A stretch of DNA of 64,000 nt, from NCBI RefSeq assembly GCF_964036595.1, contig NZ_OZ038523.1, forward strand, positions 3,416,501 to 3,480,500, read 5' to 3'. Origin of the DNA: Tenacibaculum sp. 190524A05c. GTDB taxonomy: Bacteria; Bacteroidota; Bacteroidia; Flavobacteriales; Flavobacteriaceae. The position numbers and the translations under genes are program-made. Below the pieces are notes generated by a model. That model was not told the DNA's origin, did not search any database, and saw only the letters and a program-made list of their open reading frames with translations. Positions 28,483 to 37,388 of the stretch are shown piece after piece (position 1 is the stretch's first letter; each line of letters begins with the position of its first letter).

Positions 28483-29370
28483 ATGAATTCAAAGAATATA
28501 ACAAATTTTGTAGGGAATACACCTTTAGTAGAAGCTACAAATATTATAAATAAAGAAAATGTTCGATTGTTTCTGAAACTTGAAGGACATAATCCTGGAG
28601 GTAGTGTAAAAGATAGAGCTGCCTATTTTATGATTTCTGAAGCATTGAAAAAGAAAAACATAAAAAAAGGAGATACCTTAGTTGAAGCAACTAGTGGAAA
28701 TACTGGTATTGCTTTGGCTTTAATGGCTAAGGTTTTAGGAGTGAATATGGTTTTAGTAATGCCAGAACACGCAACAATCGAAAGAGTAAAAACAATGCGT
28801 GCTTACGGAGCAGAAGTTATTTTAACTCCAAGTGAAGTTGGAATGGAAGGTGCAATTGATCATGCACTGGAATTAAAATACAAGAAAGGTTATTTCAGAC
28901 TAAATCAGTTTGATAATTTCGATAATCCAAAAGCACATTACAGTACAACCGGGCCAGAAATTTGGAGAGATACTAATGGTAAAGTAACTCATTTTGTTTC
29001 TGCAATGGGAACAACAGGAACTATTACTGGAGTTTCAGATTATTTAAAGGAACAAAATAAAGATATTCAAATTGTAGGTGTTCAACCTAAGGAGGGTGCT
29101 CGTATTCCTGGGATTAGAAAATGGCCAGAAGAATATTTGCCAGCAATTTTTAAAAGAGAGAAAATTGATCAAGTTTTAGAAGTTACTCAAGAAGAAGCTA
29201 AAGCAATGACAGTTCGTTTAGCTCGTGAAGAGGGTATTTTTTCCGGAATGAGTAGTGGAGGGGCAACAGCTTCAGCTTTAAAACTAGCAGAAACTATCGA
29301 TGAAGGTATTATTGTTTCTATAATTTGTGATCGCGGAGACAGATATTTATCATCAGATATTTTTCAATAA
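28483..29370 (+). CDS. cysM: Cysteine synthase B
   Basis: 295 aa fold-type II PLP enzyme, shorter than CysK and of CysM type. Seen: PLP lysine in NPGGSVKDRAA, the substrate loop TSGNTGIALA, the phosphate loop GTTGTI and SSGGATASAL. Joins sulfide to O-acetylserine, the end of the assimilation pathway begun at cysH. Confidence 0.95.
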   Translation: MNSKNITNFVGNTPLVEATNIINKENVRLFLKLEGHNPGGSVKDRAAYFMISEALKKKNIKKGDTLVEATSGNTGIALALMAKVLGVNMVLVMPEHATIERVKTMRAYGAEVILTPSEVGMEGAIDHALELKYKKGYFRLNQFDNFDNPKAHYSTTGPEIWRDTNGKVTHFVSAMGTTGTITGVSDYLKEQNKDIQIVGVQPKEGARIPGIRKWPEEYLPAIFKREKIDQVLEVTQEEAKAMTVRLAREEGIFSGMSSGGATASALKLAETIDEGIIVSIICDRGDRYLSSDIFQ

Positions 29371-29372
29371 TC

Positions 29373-29452
29373 ATAATACAGAACTTTGATTCCCGTGATT
29401 TATGCTGTCCAGAAGTGTGGGGAGTTTTAGTAAAGCGGGAATCTAGTATTAT
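29373..29452. repeat. Long inverted-repeat element after cysM
   Basis: ATAATAC (29373-29379) pairs with GTATTAT (29446-29452) and GATTCCCG (29388-29395) with CGGGAATC (29436-29443), enclosing about 40 nt. There is no clean T-run, so it is either an imperfect terminator or an intergenic repeat of the GATTCCCG class. Confidence 0.6.
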
Positions 29453-29507
29453 TCATAAAAATAATAATAAGTATAAACGTTAAGCTTATTATTTAAAATA
29501 AGTTAGT

Positions 29508-29515
29508 TACATTTG
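29508..29515 (+). promoter_or_regulatory. -7 box of the metH transcript
   Basis: TACATTTG matches TAnnTTTG exactly. Predicted start near 29521, about 25 nt before riboswitch P1. The -33 position reads TTA rather than TTG. Confidence 0.6.
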
Positions 29516-29545
29516 TAACCATATTAGTTCATAAACATTATTGTC

Positions 29546-29688
29546 GTTATTAAGAAAGGTGGAGGGAATAGACCCTGCGAAACCTTAGCAACCCTTTGTT
29601 CATGCTGAATTTGTTTCAGTATCGCACAAAGAAGGTGCTAAATTCTACTGTTCACACTGAACTTGTTTCAGTATAACAGAGAGATAAC
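29546..29688 (+). promoter_or_regulatory. SAM-I (S-box) riboswitch upstream of split metH
   Basis: The core blocks AGAAAGGTGGAGGGA, GACCCTGCGAAACC, AGCAACC and AAGGTGCTAAATTCTAC are nearly the same as in the metY riboswitch. P1 is GTTAT(T) (29546-29551) with (G)ATAAC (29683-29688). P3 (CTTTGT/ACAAAG) is capped by the palindrome CTGAA..TTCAG at 29605-29619; P4 (CTGTT/AACAG) by a second copy at 29657-29672. It should repress methionine synthase and metF when SAM is high, through the start-codon hairpin at 29712. Confidence 0.94.
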
Positions 29689-29711
29689 TCAAAAGAATAT
29701 TACTTCTTCTT

Positions 29712-29745
29712 TTCCTGATAACACAGCATAATATTTTATCAGGAA
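29712..29745 (+). promoter_or_regulatory. Start-codon-sequestering hairpin of the metH leader
   Basis: TTCCTGATAA (29712-29721) and TTATCAGGAA (29736-29745) form a perfect 10-bp stem with a 14-nt loop. The 3' arm contains the only Shine-Dalgarno-like AGGA and the A of the start ATG. GATAAC in the 5' arm (29717-29722) duplicates the 3' strand of riboswitch P1, so the two can compete for GTTAT. Confidence 0.7.
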
Positions 29746-30749
29746 TGTCAAACATCTATTCAGAAATACAAAAAAGAATCCTTGTGCTTGATGGCGCAAT
29801 GGGAACAATGCTTCAAGAATATAACTTCTCAGAAGAAGATTTTCGTGGAGAACGTTTTAAAGATCATTCTTCACCATTAAAAGGAAATAATGATTTGTTA
29901 TCTATAACTCAGCCCGAAGCAATAAAAGAAGTCCATCGTAAATATTTAGAAGTTGGAGCTGATATTATAGAAACCAACACCTTTTCAGGAACTTCTATAG
30001 CTATGGAAGATTATTCTCTAGAGCATTTAGCATATGAGTTAAATTATGAATCTGCGAAAATTGCCAAAGAGGTTGCAAATGAGTTTACTACTAAAGAACC
30101 GCATAAACCAAGATTTGTGGCAGGTGCAATAGGACCAACAAATAGAACTGCTAGTTTATCCCCAGATGTAAATAAACCTGAATACAGAGCTGTAACTTTT
30201 GAAGACTTAAGAAAAGCATATAAAGAGCAAGTCGAAGGTTTAGTTGCTGGTGGAGTGGATTTATTATTAGTCGAAACCATATTTGATACTTTAAATGCGA
30301 AAGCAGCACTTTTTGCTATAGATGAAGTTAAAGAAGAAAGAAATATAGACATTCCTATCATGGTTTCTGGAACAATAACAGATGCTAGTGGAAGAACATT
30401 ATCTGGTCAAACCGTTGAGGCTTTTTTAATTTCAATGTCACACATTCCATTATTAAGTGTTGGTTTTAATTGTGCATTAGGGGCTGAACAGTTACAACCG
30501 TACTTAAAAAGATTGTCAAACAATACTAGTTTTTATACGTCTGCATATCCAAATGCAGGATTGCCAAATGCTTTTGGGGAGTATGATCAGTCACCAGAAG
30601 AAATGAAAACATTAATAGAAGATTATCTAAAGGATGGGATTCTAAACATAATTGGTGGATGTTGTGGAACTACTCCTCAGCATATTAAAGGTATTGTAGA
30701 AGTAGCCGAAAAATATCAACCGAGACAATTAAAGGTAGCGGATCTATAA
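29745..30749 (+). CDS. Methionine synthase, homocysteine-binding subunit (split MetH N-part)
   Basis: 334 aa homocysteine S-methyltransferase domain, equal to the first module of MetH: opening RILVLDGAMGTMLQ, zinc ligands Cys in NCALGAE and the terminal GGCCGTTPQHI. A separate protein, whereas E. coli MetH has all four modules on one 1227-aa chain; the other three follow 30 bp downstream. It must dock with the cobalamin subunit in trans. Confidence 0.94.
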   Translation: MSNIYSEIQKRILVLDGAMGTMLQEYNFSEEDFRGERFKDHSSPLKGNNDLLSITQPEAIKEVHRKYLEVGADIIETNTFSGTSIAMEDYSLEHLAYELNYESAKIAKEVANEFTTKEPHKPRFVAGAIGPTNRTASLSPDVNKPEYRAVTFEDLRKAYKEQVEGLVAGGVDLLLVETIFDTLNAKAALFAIDEVKEERNIDIPIMVSGTITDASGRTLSGQTVEAFLISMSHIPLLSVGFNCALGAEQLQPYLKRLSNNTSFYTSAYPNAGLPNAFGEYDQSPEEMKTLIEDYLKDGILNIIGGCCGTTPQHIKGIVEVAEKYQPRQLKVADL

Positions 30750-30779
30750 TTTAATAGGAGTTTAAAAGGATAAGTACGT

Positions 30780-33437
30780 ATGAAGAGATATTTAAAATTA
30801 TCAGGATTAGAACCATTAATCATAACACCTGAAAGTAATTTTATAAATGTTGGAGAAAGAACAAACGTAACAGGATCGCGTAGATTTCTTCGTTTAATTA
30901 AAGAAGAAAAATATGGAGAAGCGCTTGCGGTAGCACGTGATCAAGTAGAAGGTGGAGCACAGATTTTAGATGTAAATATGGATGAAGGAATGTTAGATGG
31001 TGTTCATGCGATGGTTACATTCTTAAATTTAATTGCATCTGAACCAGATATTGCTCGAATTCCAATTATGATCGATAGTTCTAAATGGGAAATTATCGAA
31101 GCTGGATTGCAAGTGGCGCAAGGAAAGTGTGTGGTAAATTCTATTTCTCTGAAAGAAGGGGAAGAAGCTTTTATTCGCCAAGCTAAGTTGATTAAAAGGT
31201 ATGGAGCTGCAACTATTGTAATGGCATTTGATGAGGTTGGACAGGCTGACAATTATGAACGTAGAATAGAAATTTGCGAACGCTCTTATCGAATTTTAGT
31301 AGATGTTGTGAAGTTTCCTCCTGAGGATATCATTTTCGATCCTAATATTTTCCCTGTGGCAACAGGAATGGAAGAGCATAGAAAAAATGCAATTGATTTC
31401 TTTAAAGCTACCAAATGGATTCGAACAAATCTTCCATATGCCAGTGTTTCTGGAGGTGTAAGTAATGTATCGTTTTCTTTCAGAGGAAATAATGTTGTTC
31501 GAGAAGCAATGCACTCGGCTTTCTTATATCACGCCATTCAACATGGAATGAATATGGGAATTGTGAACCCGACAATGTTAGAAGTTTACGACGAAATTCC
31601 TAAAGATTTATTAGAGCATGTTGAAGATGTACTTTTAGATAGAAGAGATGACGCTACTGAACGTTTATTAGATTTTGCAGAAACTGTAAAAGGAATTAAA
31701 AAAGAAGATAGTTCTAAACAATTAGTTTGGAGAGAAAACTCTTTACAAGATCGTATTACGCATAGTTTAGTAAAGGGAATTGATGCTTTTATTGTTGAAG
31801 ATGTAGAAGAAGCTCGTCAAAGTGTAGAAAGACCAATTGAAGTTATTGAAGGTCATTTAATGTCTGGAATGAATGTGGTTGGAGATTTGTTTGGTAGTGG
31901 GAAAATGTTCTTACCTCAAGTAGTAAAATCTGCTCGAGTAATGAAAAGAGCTGTAGCATATTTACAACCATTTATTGAAGACTCGAAAGATAGTAATGCA
32001 AGTTCGGCAGGGAAAATTTTAATGGCAACGGTAAAAGGAGATGTTCATGATATTGGTAAAAATATTGTGAGTGTTGTACTTGGATGTAATAACTACGAAA
32101 TAGTTGATCTTGGAGTTATGGTTCCACCAGAAAAAATTATTGAAGTAGCTCAAAAGGAACAAGTTGATGTAATTGGTTTAAGTGGATTAATTACGCCTTC
32201 TTTAGATGAAATGGTGTATTTGGCAAATGAAATGGAAAAGAAAGAAATGAATATTCCATTGTTAATTGGAGGAGCAACTACTTCTAAAGCACATACAGCT
32301 GTTAAAATTGCTCCGAAATACACAAATTCTGTGGTGCATGTAAATGATGCGTCAAGAGCAGTAACGGTAGTAGGAAATTTATTACAAGAGAATAATAAAA
32401 TCTACAAAGAGGAAATACGTAGTGAGTATGTGAAGTTTAGAGATCAGTTTTTAAATAGAACTAAGCAAAAAAATTACATAACCATTGAGGAAGCAAGAAA
32501 GAACAAGTTTCAAATTAATTGGGGAACATCAGAAATTACAAAACCTGATTTTTTAGGGTCTTATGTTATTGAAAACTTAGACTTAAACCTTCTTGTAGAT
32601 TATATCGATTGGAGTCCATTTTTTAGATCATGGGATTTGCATGGAAAATTTCCAGATATTCTAACAGATGATATCGTAGGTAAACAAGCCTCTGAATTAT
32701 ACGAAGATGCCAAAGTATTATTAAACCAAGTTATAGAGGAAAAACTATTAAAAGCTAAAGCAGTTTTTGGTTTGTTTAAAGCGAATTCTGTTGAAGATGA
32801 CATCATTGTAAATGCAGATGGTAAAGAATTCACATTCCTTACGCTTCGTCAACAATTAAAGAAAAGAGAAGGAGTTCCAAACATTGCGTTGTCTGATTTC
32901 ATTGCTCCAAAGGATTCAGGAATTCAAGATTATTTAGGAACATTTTGTGTAACAGCTGGTTTCGGAACGGCTGAGCTTGCTGCAGAATATGAGAAGAATA
33001 ATGATGATTATAATTCTATAATGATTAAAGCAATTGCGGATCGTTTTGCAGAAGCTTTTGCTGAATATCTACACGAGGAAGTTCGTAAAAAATACTGGGG
33101 TTACGCGACTGCAGAAAACTTATCGAATGAAGAATTAATAAAGGAAAGTTATAAAGGAATTCGTCCCGCTCCTGGCTATCCTGCATGTCCAGATCATTTA
33201 GAGAAAAATACAATTTGGGATTTGTTAAAGGTTGAAGAAAAAATAGGAGTTCAACTTACTGAAAGTTTAGCAATGTGGCCTGCAGCTAGTGTTTCTGGTT
33301 ATTATTTCGGAAATGCAGAAGCCAAATATTTTGGACTAGGAAAAATAAAAGAAGATCAATTAAAAGATTATACCGAACGAAGAGGTATTAGTGAAGATTT
33401 AACTCGAAAATGGTTAAGTCCAATTATTGCCGATTAA
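30780..33437 (+). CDS. metH: Methionine synthase, folate/cobalamin/reactivation part (split MetH)
   Basis: 885 aa covering MetH modules 2-4. Pterin-binding domain (about 1-290, [14 protein letters not shown] at residue 23), helical cap and B12-binding domain with the cobalamin histidine in the [10 protein letters not shown] motif (about 420), and the SAM-binding reactivation domain ending in the [12 protein letters not shown] motif (about 790-885). Moves the methyl group from methyltetrahydrofolate to homocysteine held by the subunit upstream. B12-dependent. Confidence 0.95.
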   Translation: MKRYLKLSGLEPLIITPESNFINVGERTNVTGSRRFLRLIKEEKYGEALAVARDQVEGGAQILDVNMDEGMLDGVHAMVTFLNLIASEPDIARIPIMIDSSKWEIIEAGLQVAQGKCVVNSISLKEGEEAFIRQAKLIKRYGAATIVMAFDEVGQADNYERRIEICERSYRILVDVVKFPPEDIIFDPNIFPVATGMEEHRKNAIDFFKATKWIRTNLPYASVSGGVSNVSFSFRGNNVVREAMHSAFLYHAIQHGMNMGIVNPTMLEVYDEIPKDLLEHVEDVLLDRRDDATERLLDFAETVKGIKKEDSSKQLVWRENSLQDRITHSLVKGIDAFIVEDVEEARQSVERPIEVIEGHLMSGMNVVGDLFGSGKMFLPQVVKSARVMKRAVAYLQPFIEDSKDSNASSAGKILMATVKGDVHDIGKNIVSVVLGCNNYEIVDLGVMVPPEKIIEVAQKEQVDVIGLSGLITPSLDEMVYLANEMEKKEMNIPLLIGGATTSKAHTAVKIAPKYTNSVVHVNDASRAVTVVGNLLQENNKIYKEEIRSEYVKFRDQFLNRTKQKNYITIEEARKNKFQINWGTSEITKPDFLGSYVIENLDLNLLVDYIDWSPFFRSWDLHGKFPDILTDDIVGKQASELYEDAKVLLNQVIEEKLLKAKAVFGLFKANSVEDDIIVNADGKEFTFLTLRQQLKKREGVPNIALSDFIAPKDSGIQDYLGTFCVTAGFGTAELAAEYEKNNDDYNSIMIKAIADRFAEAFAEYLHEEVRKKYWGYATAENLSNEELIKESYKGIRPAPGYPACPDHLEKNTIWDLLKVEEKIGVQLTESLAMWPAASVSGYYFGNAEAKYFGLGKIKEDQLKDYTERRGISEDLTRKWLSPIIAD

Positions 33438-33446
33438 CATATAGCA

Positions 33447-33686
33447 ATGAGCAAAAAGTTTATAGAATTAAAATTGGGAAGTCATCAAATTGTTCATGGA
33501 TTTGATGAACAACATAAAGAGATAATAGAAGAAATTATAGTAGAAGGCTACAACAAAAAGCTAGTCAATATTGAAAGAATAAAATCGATAAGTGAAAAAT
33601 TCATATTAACAGATTATGCACACGGAAGGTGGATTTATTGGGAATATGAAGGCGATTTTGAAACCATTAAAAACAAAGTTCTTTAA
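33447..33686 (+). CDS. Small protein between metH and metF, unknown
   Basis: 79 aa, soluble, acidic/basic mixed, no signal or membrane segment. Not recognised. It has an aromatic patch AHGRWIYWEYEGDF near the C-terminus. It begins 9 bp after metH and ends 14 bp before metF, so it is translated from the same SAM-controlled transcript. A role in methyl transfer or MetH partner assembly is possible but there is no direct evidence. Confidence 0.7.
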   Translation: MSKKFIELKLGSHQIVHGFDEQHKEIIEEIIVEGYNKKLVNIERIKSISEKFILTDYAHGRWIYWEYEGDFETIKNKVL

Positions 33687-33700
33687 GAAAGATCAAAACA

Positions 33701-34657
33701 ATGAAAGTTACAGAACACATAGAACAATCTAAAGGGAAAACTAGATTTTCGTTTGAAATATTACCTCCACTAAAAGGTCAAAATATAGATTCAATTTTTA
33801 ATAATATTGATCCTTTAATGGAATTTAATCCTCCTTTTATTGACGTTACATATCATAGAGAAGAATATGTTTATAAAGAATTAGAAAACGGATTACTACA
33901 AAAGCAGGTTGTTAAAAAACGACCAGGAACTGTTGGTATTTGTGCTGCAATTCAAAATAAATACAATGTAGATGCAATACCTCATGTTTTGTGTGGTGGT
34001 TTTACCAAAGAGGATACAGAAAACTTTTTAATCGATTTGGATTTTCTGGGAATTGATAATGTAATGGCATTACGTGGTGATGCCGTTAAAAGTGAAATCT
34101 ATTTTAAACCAGAAAAAGAAGGTCACCAATATGCTAGCGACTTAGTAGATCAAATTGAATGTTTAAATCATGGAAAGTACTTGGATGAAGAATTACAAAA
34201 CTCAGCACCAACAGATTTCTGTGTAGGAGTTGCAGGATATCCTGAAAAACACATGGAAGCTCCGAGTTTAGATTCAGATATTCATTTCTTGAAGAAGAAA
34301 ATTAAAAAAGGAGCGGATTATATTGTAACTCAAATGTTTTTTGACAATCAAAAATATTTTGAATTTGTAGATAAATGTCGAGCAGATGGAATTACAGTAC
34401 CAATTATTCCAGGGTTAAAACCGATCTCAACAAAAAAGCAATTAAATATGATTCCTCATCGCTTTAAAGTTGATCTTCCTGATGATTTAATTATGGCTGT
34501 TGTAAATTGTAAAAACAACCAACAAGTACGCGAAGTAGGTGTGGAATGGTGTATCAACCAAAGTAAAGAATTAATTACTAAAGGTGTTCCGTTTTTACAT
34601 TATTATTCAATGGGGAAATCAGATAATATTAAAAATATAGCCAAAGAAATTTTCTAA
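33701..34657 (+). CDS. metF: Methylenetetrahydrofolate reductase
   Basis: 318 aa TIM-barrel flavoprotein giving methyltetrahydrofolate to MetH. Seen: the opening FSFEILPPLKG with the catalytic Glu, NVMALRGDA, VGVAGYPEKH and the FFDNQKYFEF stretch, all standard. Last gene of the SAM-riboswitch operon. Confidence 0.96.
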   Translation: MKVTEHIEQSKGKTRFSFEILPPLKGQNIDSIFNNIDPLMEFNPPFIDVTYHREEYVYKELENGLLQKQVVKKRPGTVGICAAIQNKYNVDAIPHVLCGGFTKEDTENFLIDLDFLGIDNVMALRGDAVKSEIYFKPEKEGHQYASDLVDQIECLNHGKYLDEELQNSAPTDFCVGVAGYPEKHMEAPSLDSDIHFLKKKIKKGADYIVTQMFFDNQKYFEFVDKCRADGITVPIIPGLKPISTKKQLNMIPHRFKVDLPDDLIMAVVNCKNNQQVREVGVEWCINQSKELITKGVPFLHYYSMGKSDNIKNIAKEIF

Positions 34658-34741
34658 ATTTTAATCTTTTGTTTGTAACAATTTGCGATTAGGTTGCACT
34701 AATGTTTATAAATATTAACAATAACCTTAAGCAAAAATAAA

Positions 34742-37042
34742 ATGAAAGCAAACAGCAAATTACTAACAATTCTATTTTTTGTAGTTAGTGTTTCTGTAAC
34801 AAATGCCCAAAAAATTGTTGGGAGTTGGAAAGGAACGCTAAAAGTACAAGGCATGGAAATGCCACTGATATTTAATATTTCTGAAAAAGATGGTGCATTT
34901 TCGTCTACTATGGATAGTCCTTCTCAAGGAGCAATAGGAATTCCAATGGATGAAACAAAATTTGAAGGAAATACACTTTCAATAGCATTTAAAAAAGCAG
35001 GGATTACTTATTCAGGAAATTTAGAAGACAACACAATAAAAGGAACTTTTAAACAAGGAGGAATGGAGATTCCATTAGCGTTACAAAAAACAGAGAAAAC
35101 AGTTCCAGGAAATCCGGAGTTGGTTTCATCTGAAGCAGATTTGAATAATTTATCAAGTCTAGAGAAAGGAAACTATAAGTATTCTGTAGAAGATTATTTT
35201 TCAAATCCAAAGGGAGTTTCATTCCGATTTTCTCCAGATGGTAAATATTTATCTTACAAAGAAAGTGATGAGAATGGAAAACAACATGTTTATGTAAAGA
35301 ATATTCAAACAGGCAAAGCGGAAAGAGTTATTGAGCAAAAAAAGGAATTAATCCGCGGATATGGTTGGTTAAATTCAAACCGTTTATACTATACTATGGA
35401 TAAAGGAGGAAATGAAAATTACCACATTTATGCCATAAACTTAGACGGAAGTAATGATAAGGATTTAACACCTTTTGAAGGAGTAAGAGCAAATTTTGAG
35501 TCGTTATTAAAAGAAGATAAAGATCATATCATAGTTCAGTTAAATAAGAACAATCCTCAAATTTTCGAACCATACAAGCTAAATGTTGTTACTGGTGACA
35601 TCAAACAATTATTTGAAAATAAAGATGCTAGTAATCCAATTTCAGGATATCAATTCGATAAAGATGGTAACTTAAGAGGTTATACTAAGTTGAAAGATGG
35701 TGTAAATATGGAAGTCTATTATGAAGATGGAAAAGGAGGATATGAATTATGGAAACAGTTAAATTGGAAAGATAGTTTTGGAGTAATTTCGTTTAACTAT
35801 GCTACTGATTACCCACACGACGCTTATGTGTTGAGTAATTTAGAAACTGATAAAGCAGAAATCTTATTATATGATTTAAAGAAGAAAAAAACGATCAAGA
35901 AAATTTTCTCAAATGAAAAGTATGATGTTGGAGGTCTAGGATTATCAAAGAAGAATAATTATGCGATTGATTATTTATCATACGAAGGTGAGAAAAACAT
36001 TCTTGTTCCGGTAAGTAAGGCGTATAAAAAATTAGATAAAGCTGTAAAGAAAAAGCTTCCAGGAATGCAGTATTATGTTACTGGAAGAACAGATGACGAA
36101 TCTAAATATATGTTATATATCACTAGTGATAAAGTATACGGAATCTACTATGTTTATGATATAAAGAAAAACGAATTAAAAGAGATTTATAACACAATGC
36201 CACAGCTTCGTCCAGAAGATATGGCAGAAATGAGACCAATTACATTCAAAAGTAGAGATGGTGTAACAATTCACGGATATATTACATTACCAAAAGAAGC
36301 TTTAAACGGTGAAAAAGTTCCTGTAATTGTAAATCCACATGGTGGTCCACAAGGAATTAGAGATTCTTGGGGATTCAATCCAGAATCACAATTATTTGCA
36401 AGTAGAGGATATGCTACATTACAGGTGAACTTTAGAATTTCTGGTGGATATGGGCGTAAATTTTTAGAGTCTGGATTTAAAGAAATTGGTAGAAAAGCAA
36501 TGGACGATGTAGAAGACGGATTAAAATACGTTGTTGACAAAGGATGGGTAGACGGAGATAAAGCTGCTATTTATGGAGGAAGCCACGGTGGATATGCTGT
36601 ACTAAGAGGGTTAACAAAAACTCCTGATTTATATGCATGTGGTGTAGATTATGTTGGGGTTTCGAATTTATTTACATTTATGAAAACAATTCCACCATAT
36701 TGGAAACCTTATTTAAAAATTATCAAGGAAATATGGTATGATGAGGATGTAGCTGCAGAAAAGGAAATAATGAATGAAGTTTCACCGGTATTCCATATTG
36801 ATAAAATCAAGAAACCTTTATTCGTAGTTCAAGGAGCAAATGATCCTAGAGTAAATATTGATGAGTCAGATCAAATTGTAGAAGGATTAAGATCAAAAGG
36901 AGTTGATGTTCCATATATGGTAAGATATGACGAAGGTCATGGATTTGGGAAAGAAGAAAATAGAATTGCATTATATAAATCAATGATGGGATTCTATGCA
37001 AAACATCTGAAAGGAAATTCGAAAGAGCCAATTAAACATTAA
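34742..37042 (+). CDS. S9 family prolyl-oligopeptidase-like secreted peptidase
   Basis: 766 aa with a signal peptide (about 1-22, TNAQ). Residues about 25-118 form a small beta domain (IVGSWKGTLKVQGMEMPL ... GTFKQGGMEIPL) of the kind fused to Bacteroidota esterases, followed by a DPP-IV-like beta-propeller (about 130-500) and an alpha/beta hydrolase. Catalytic triad: Ser614 in GGSHGG, Asp701 in NDPRV, His733 in EGHGF. Probably cleaves peptides in the periplasm or outside the cell. The extra N-terminal domain is not usual in S9 enzymes. Single gene between metF and a double terminator. Confidence 0.9.
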   Translation: MKANSKLLTILFFVVSVSVTNAQKIVGSWKGTLKVQGMEMPLIFNISEKDGAFSSTMDSPSQGAIGIPMDETKFEGNTLSIAFKKAGITYSGNLEDNTIKGTFKQGGMEIPLALQKTEKTVPGNPELVSSEADLNNLSSLEKGNYKYSVEDYFSNPKGVSFRFSPDGKYLSYKESDENGKQHVYVKNIQTGKAERVIEQKKELIRGYGWLNSNRLYYTMDKGGNENYHIYAINLDGSNDKDLTPFEGVRANFESLLKEDKDHIIVQLNKNNPQIFEPYKLNVVTGDIKQLFENKDASNPISGYQFDKDGNLRGYTKLKDGVNMEVYYEDGKGGYELWKQLNWKDSFGVISFNYATDYPHDAYVLSNLETDKAEILLYDLKKKKTIKKIFSNEKYDVGGLGLSKKNNYAIDYLSYEGEKNILVPVSKAYKKLDKAVKKKLPGMQYYVTGRTDDESKYMLYITSDKVYGIYYVYDIKKNELKEIYNTMPQLRPEDMAEMRPITFKSRDGVTIHGYITLPKEALNGEKVPVIVNPHGGPQGIRDSWGFNPESQLFASRGYATLQVNFRISGGYGRKFLESGFKEIGRKAMDDVEDGLKYVVDKGWVDGDKAAIYGGSHGGYAVLRGLTKTPDLYACGVDYVGVSNLFTFMKTIPPYWKPYLKIIKEIWYDEDVAAEKEIMNEVSPVFHIDKIKKPLFVVQGANDPRVNIDESDQIVEGLRSKGVDVPYMVRYDEGHGFGKEENRIALYKSMMGFYAKHLKGNSKEPIKH

Positions 37043-37075
37043 TTGAATATTTCAAAATATTAGTCAGAATAAAAG

Positions 37076-37102
37076 CCGAGATTTAAAATCTCGGTTTTTT
37101 TA
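37076..37102 (+). terminator. Terminator 1 after S9 peptidase
   Basis: CCGAGAT / ATCTCGG stem with TTAAA loop and T-run. Confidence 0.9.
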
Positions 37103-37143
37103 TTTTGTATACCTCTAAGATGGTTTTTTTAGAATAAAATTGA

Positions 37144-37177
37144 AAGAACTGTTTCTAAATAAACGGTTCTTTTTTTA
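37144..37177 (+). terminator. Terminator 2, second hairpin
   Basis: AAGAACTGTTT / AAACGGTTCTT, 11 pairs with one G-T, loop CTAAAT, then TTTTTTT. Two terminators in a row, 40 bp apart, isolate the LRR operon. Confidence 0.88.
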
Positions 37178-37388
37178 TGAGTTTTAAATAAAATTTAATT
37201 GATCATGTTATTATGGGGTTCATTTTAAACTCTTTTAAAACAAAGGGTTGCAAGATGTGCACCCTTTATTGCACCCTGTGATTTTTTCTTTTCGATTATC
37301 AAATAGATTACTATTGTACACGAATTTGATACAGCTGTTCTCAAGTTGTTATTAAAAACATAGAGTTGAATTATATAATCCTAAGTAA
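37178..37388 (+). promoter_or_regulatory. Upstream region of the giant surface-protein operon
   Basis: No coding signal. It contains TGCACCC at 37258 and 37270 and its inverted form in GGGTTGCA at 37245; the first two also make a hairpin AAAGGGT(T)GCA / TGCACCCTTT. No convincing TAnnTTTG box was found. Likely regulator or RNA-structure site controlling the two LRR genes. Confidence 0.4.
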
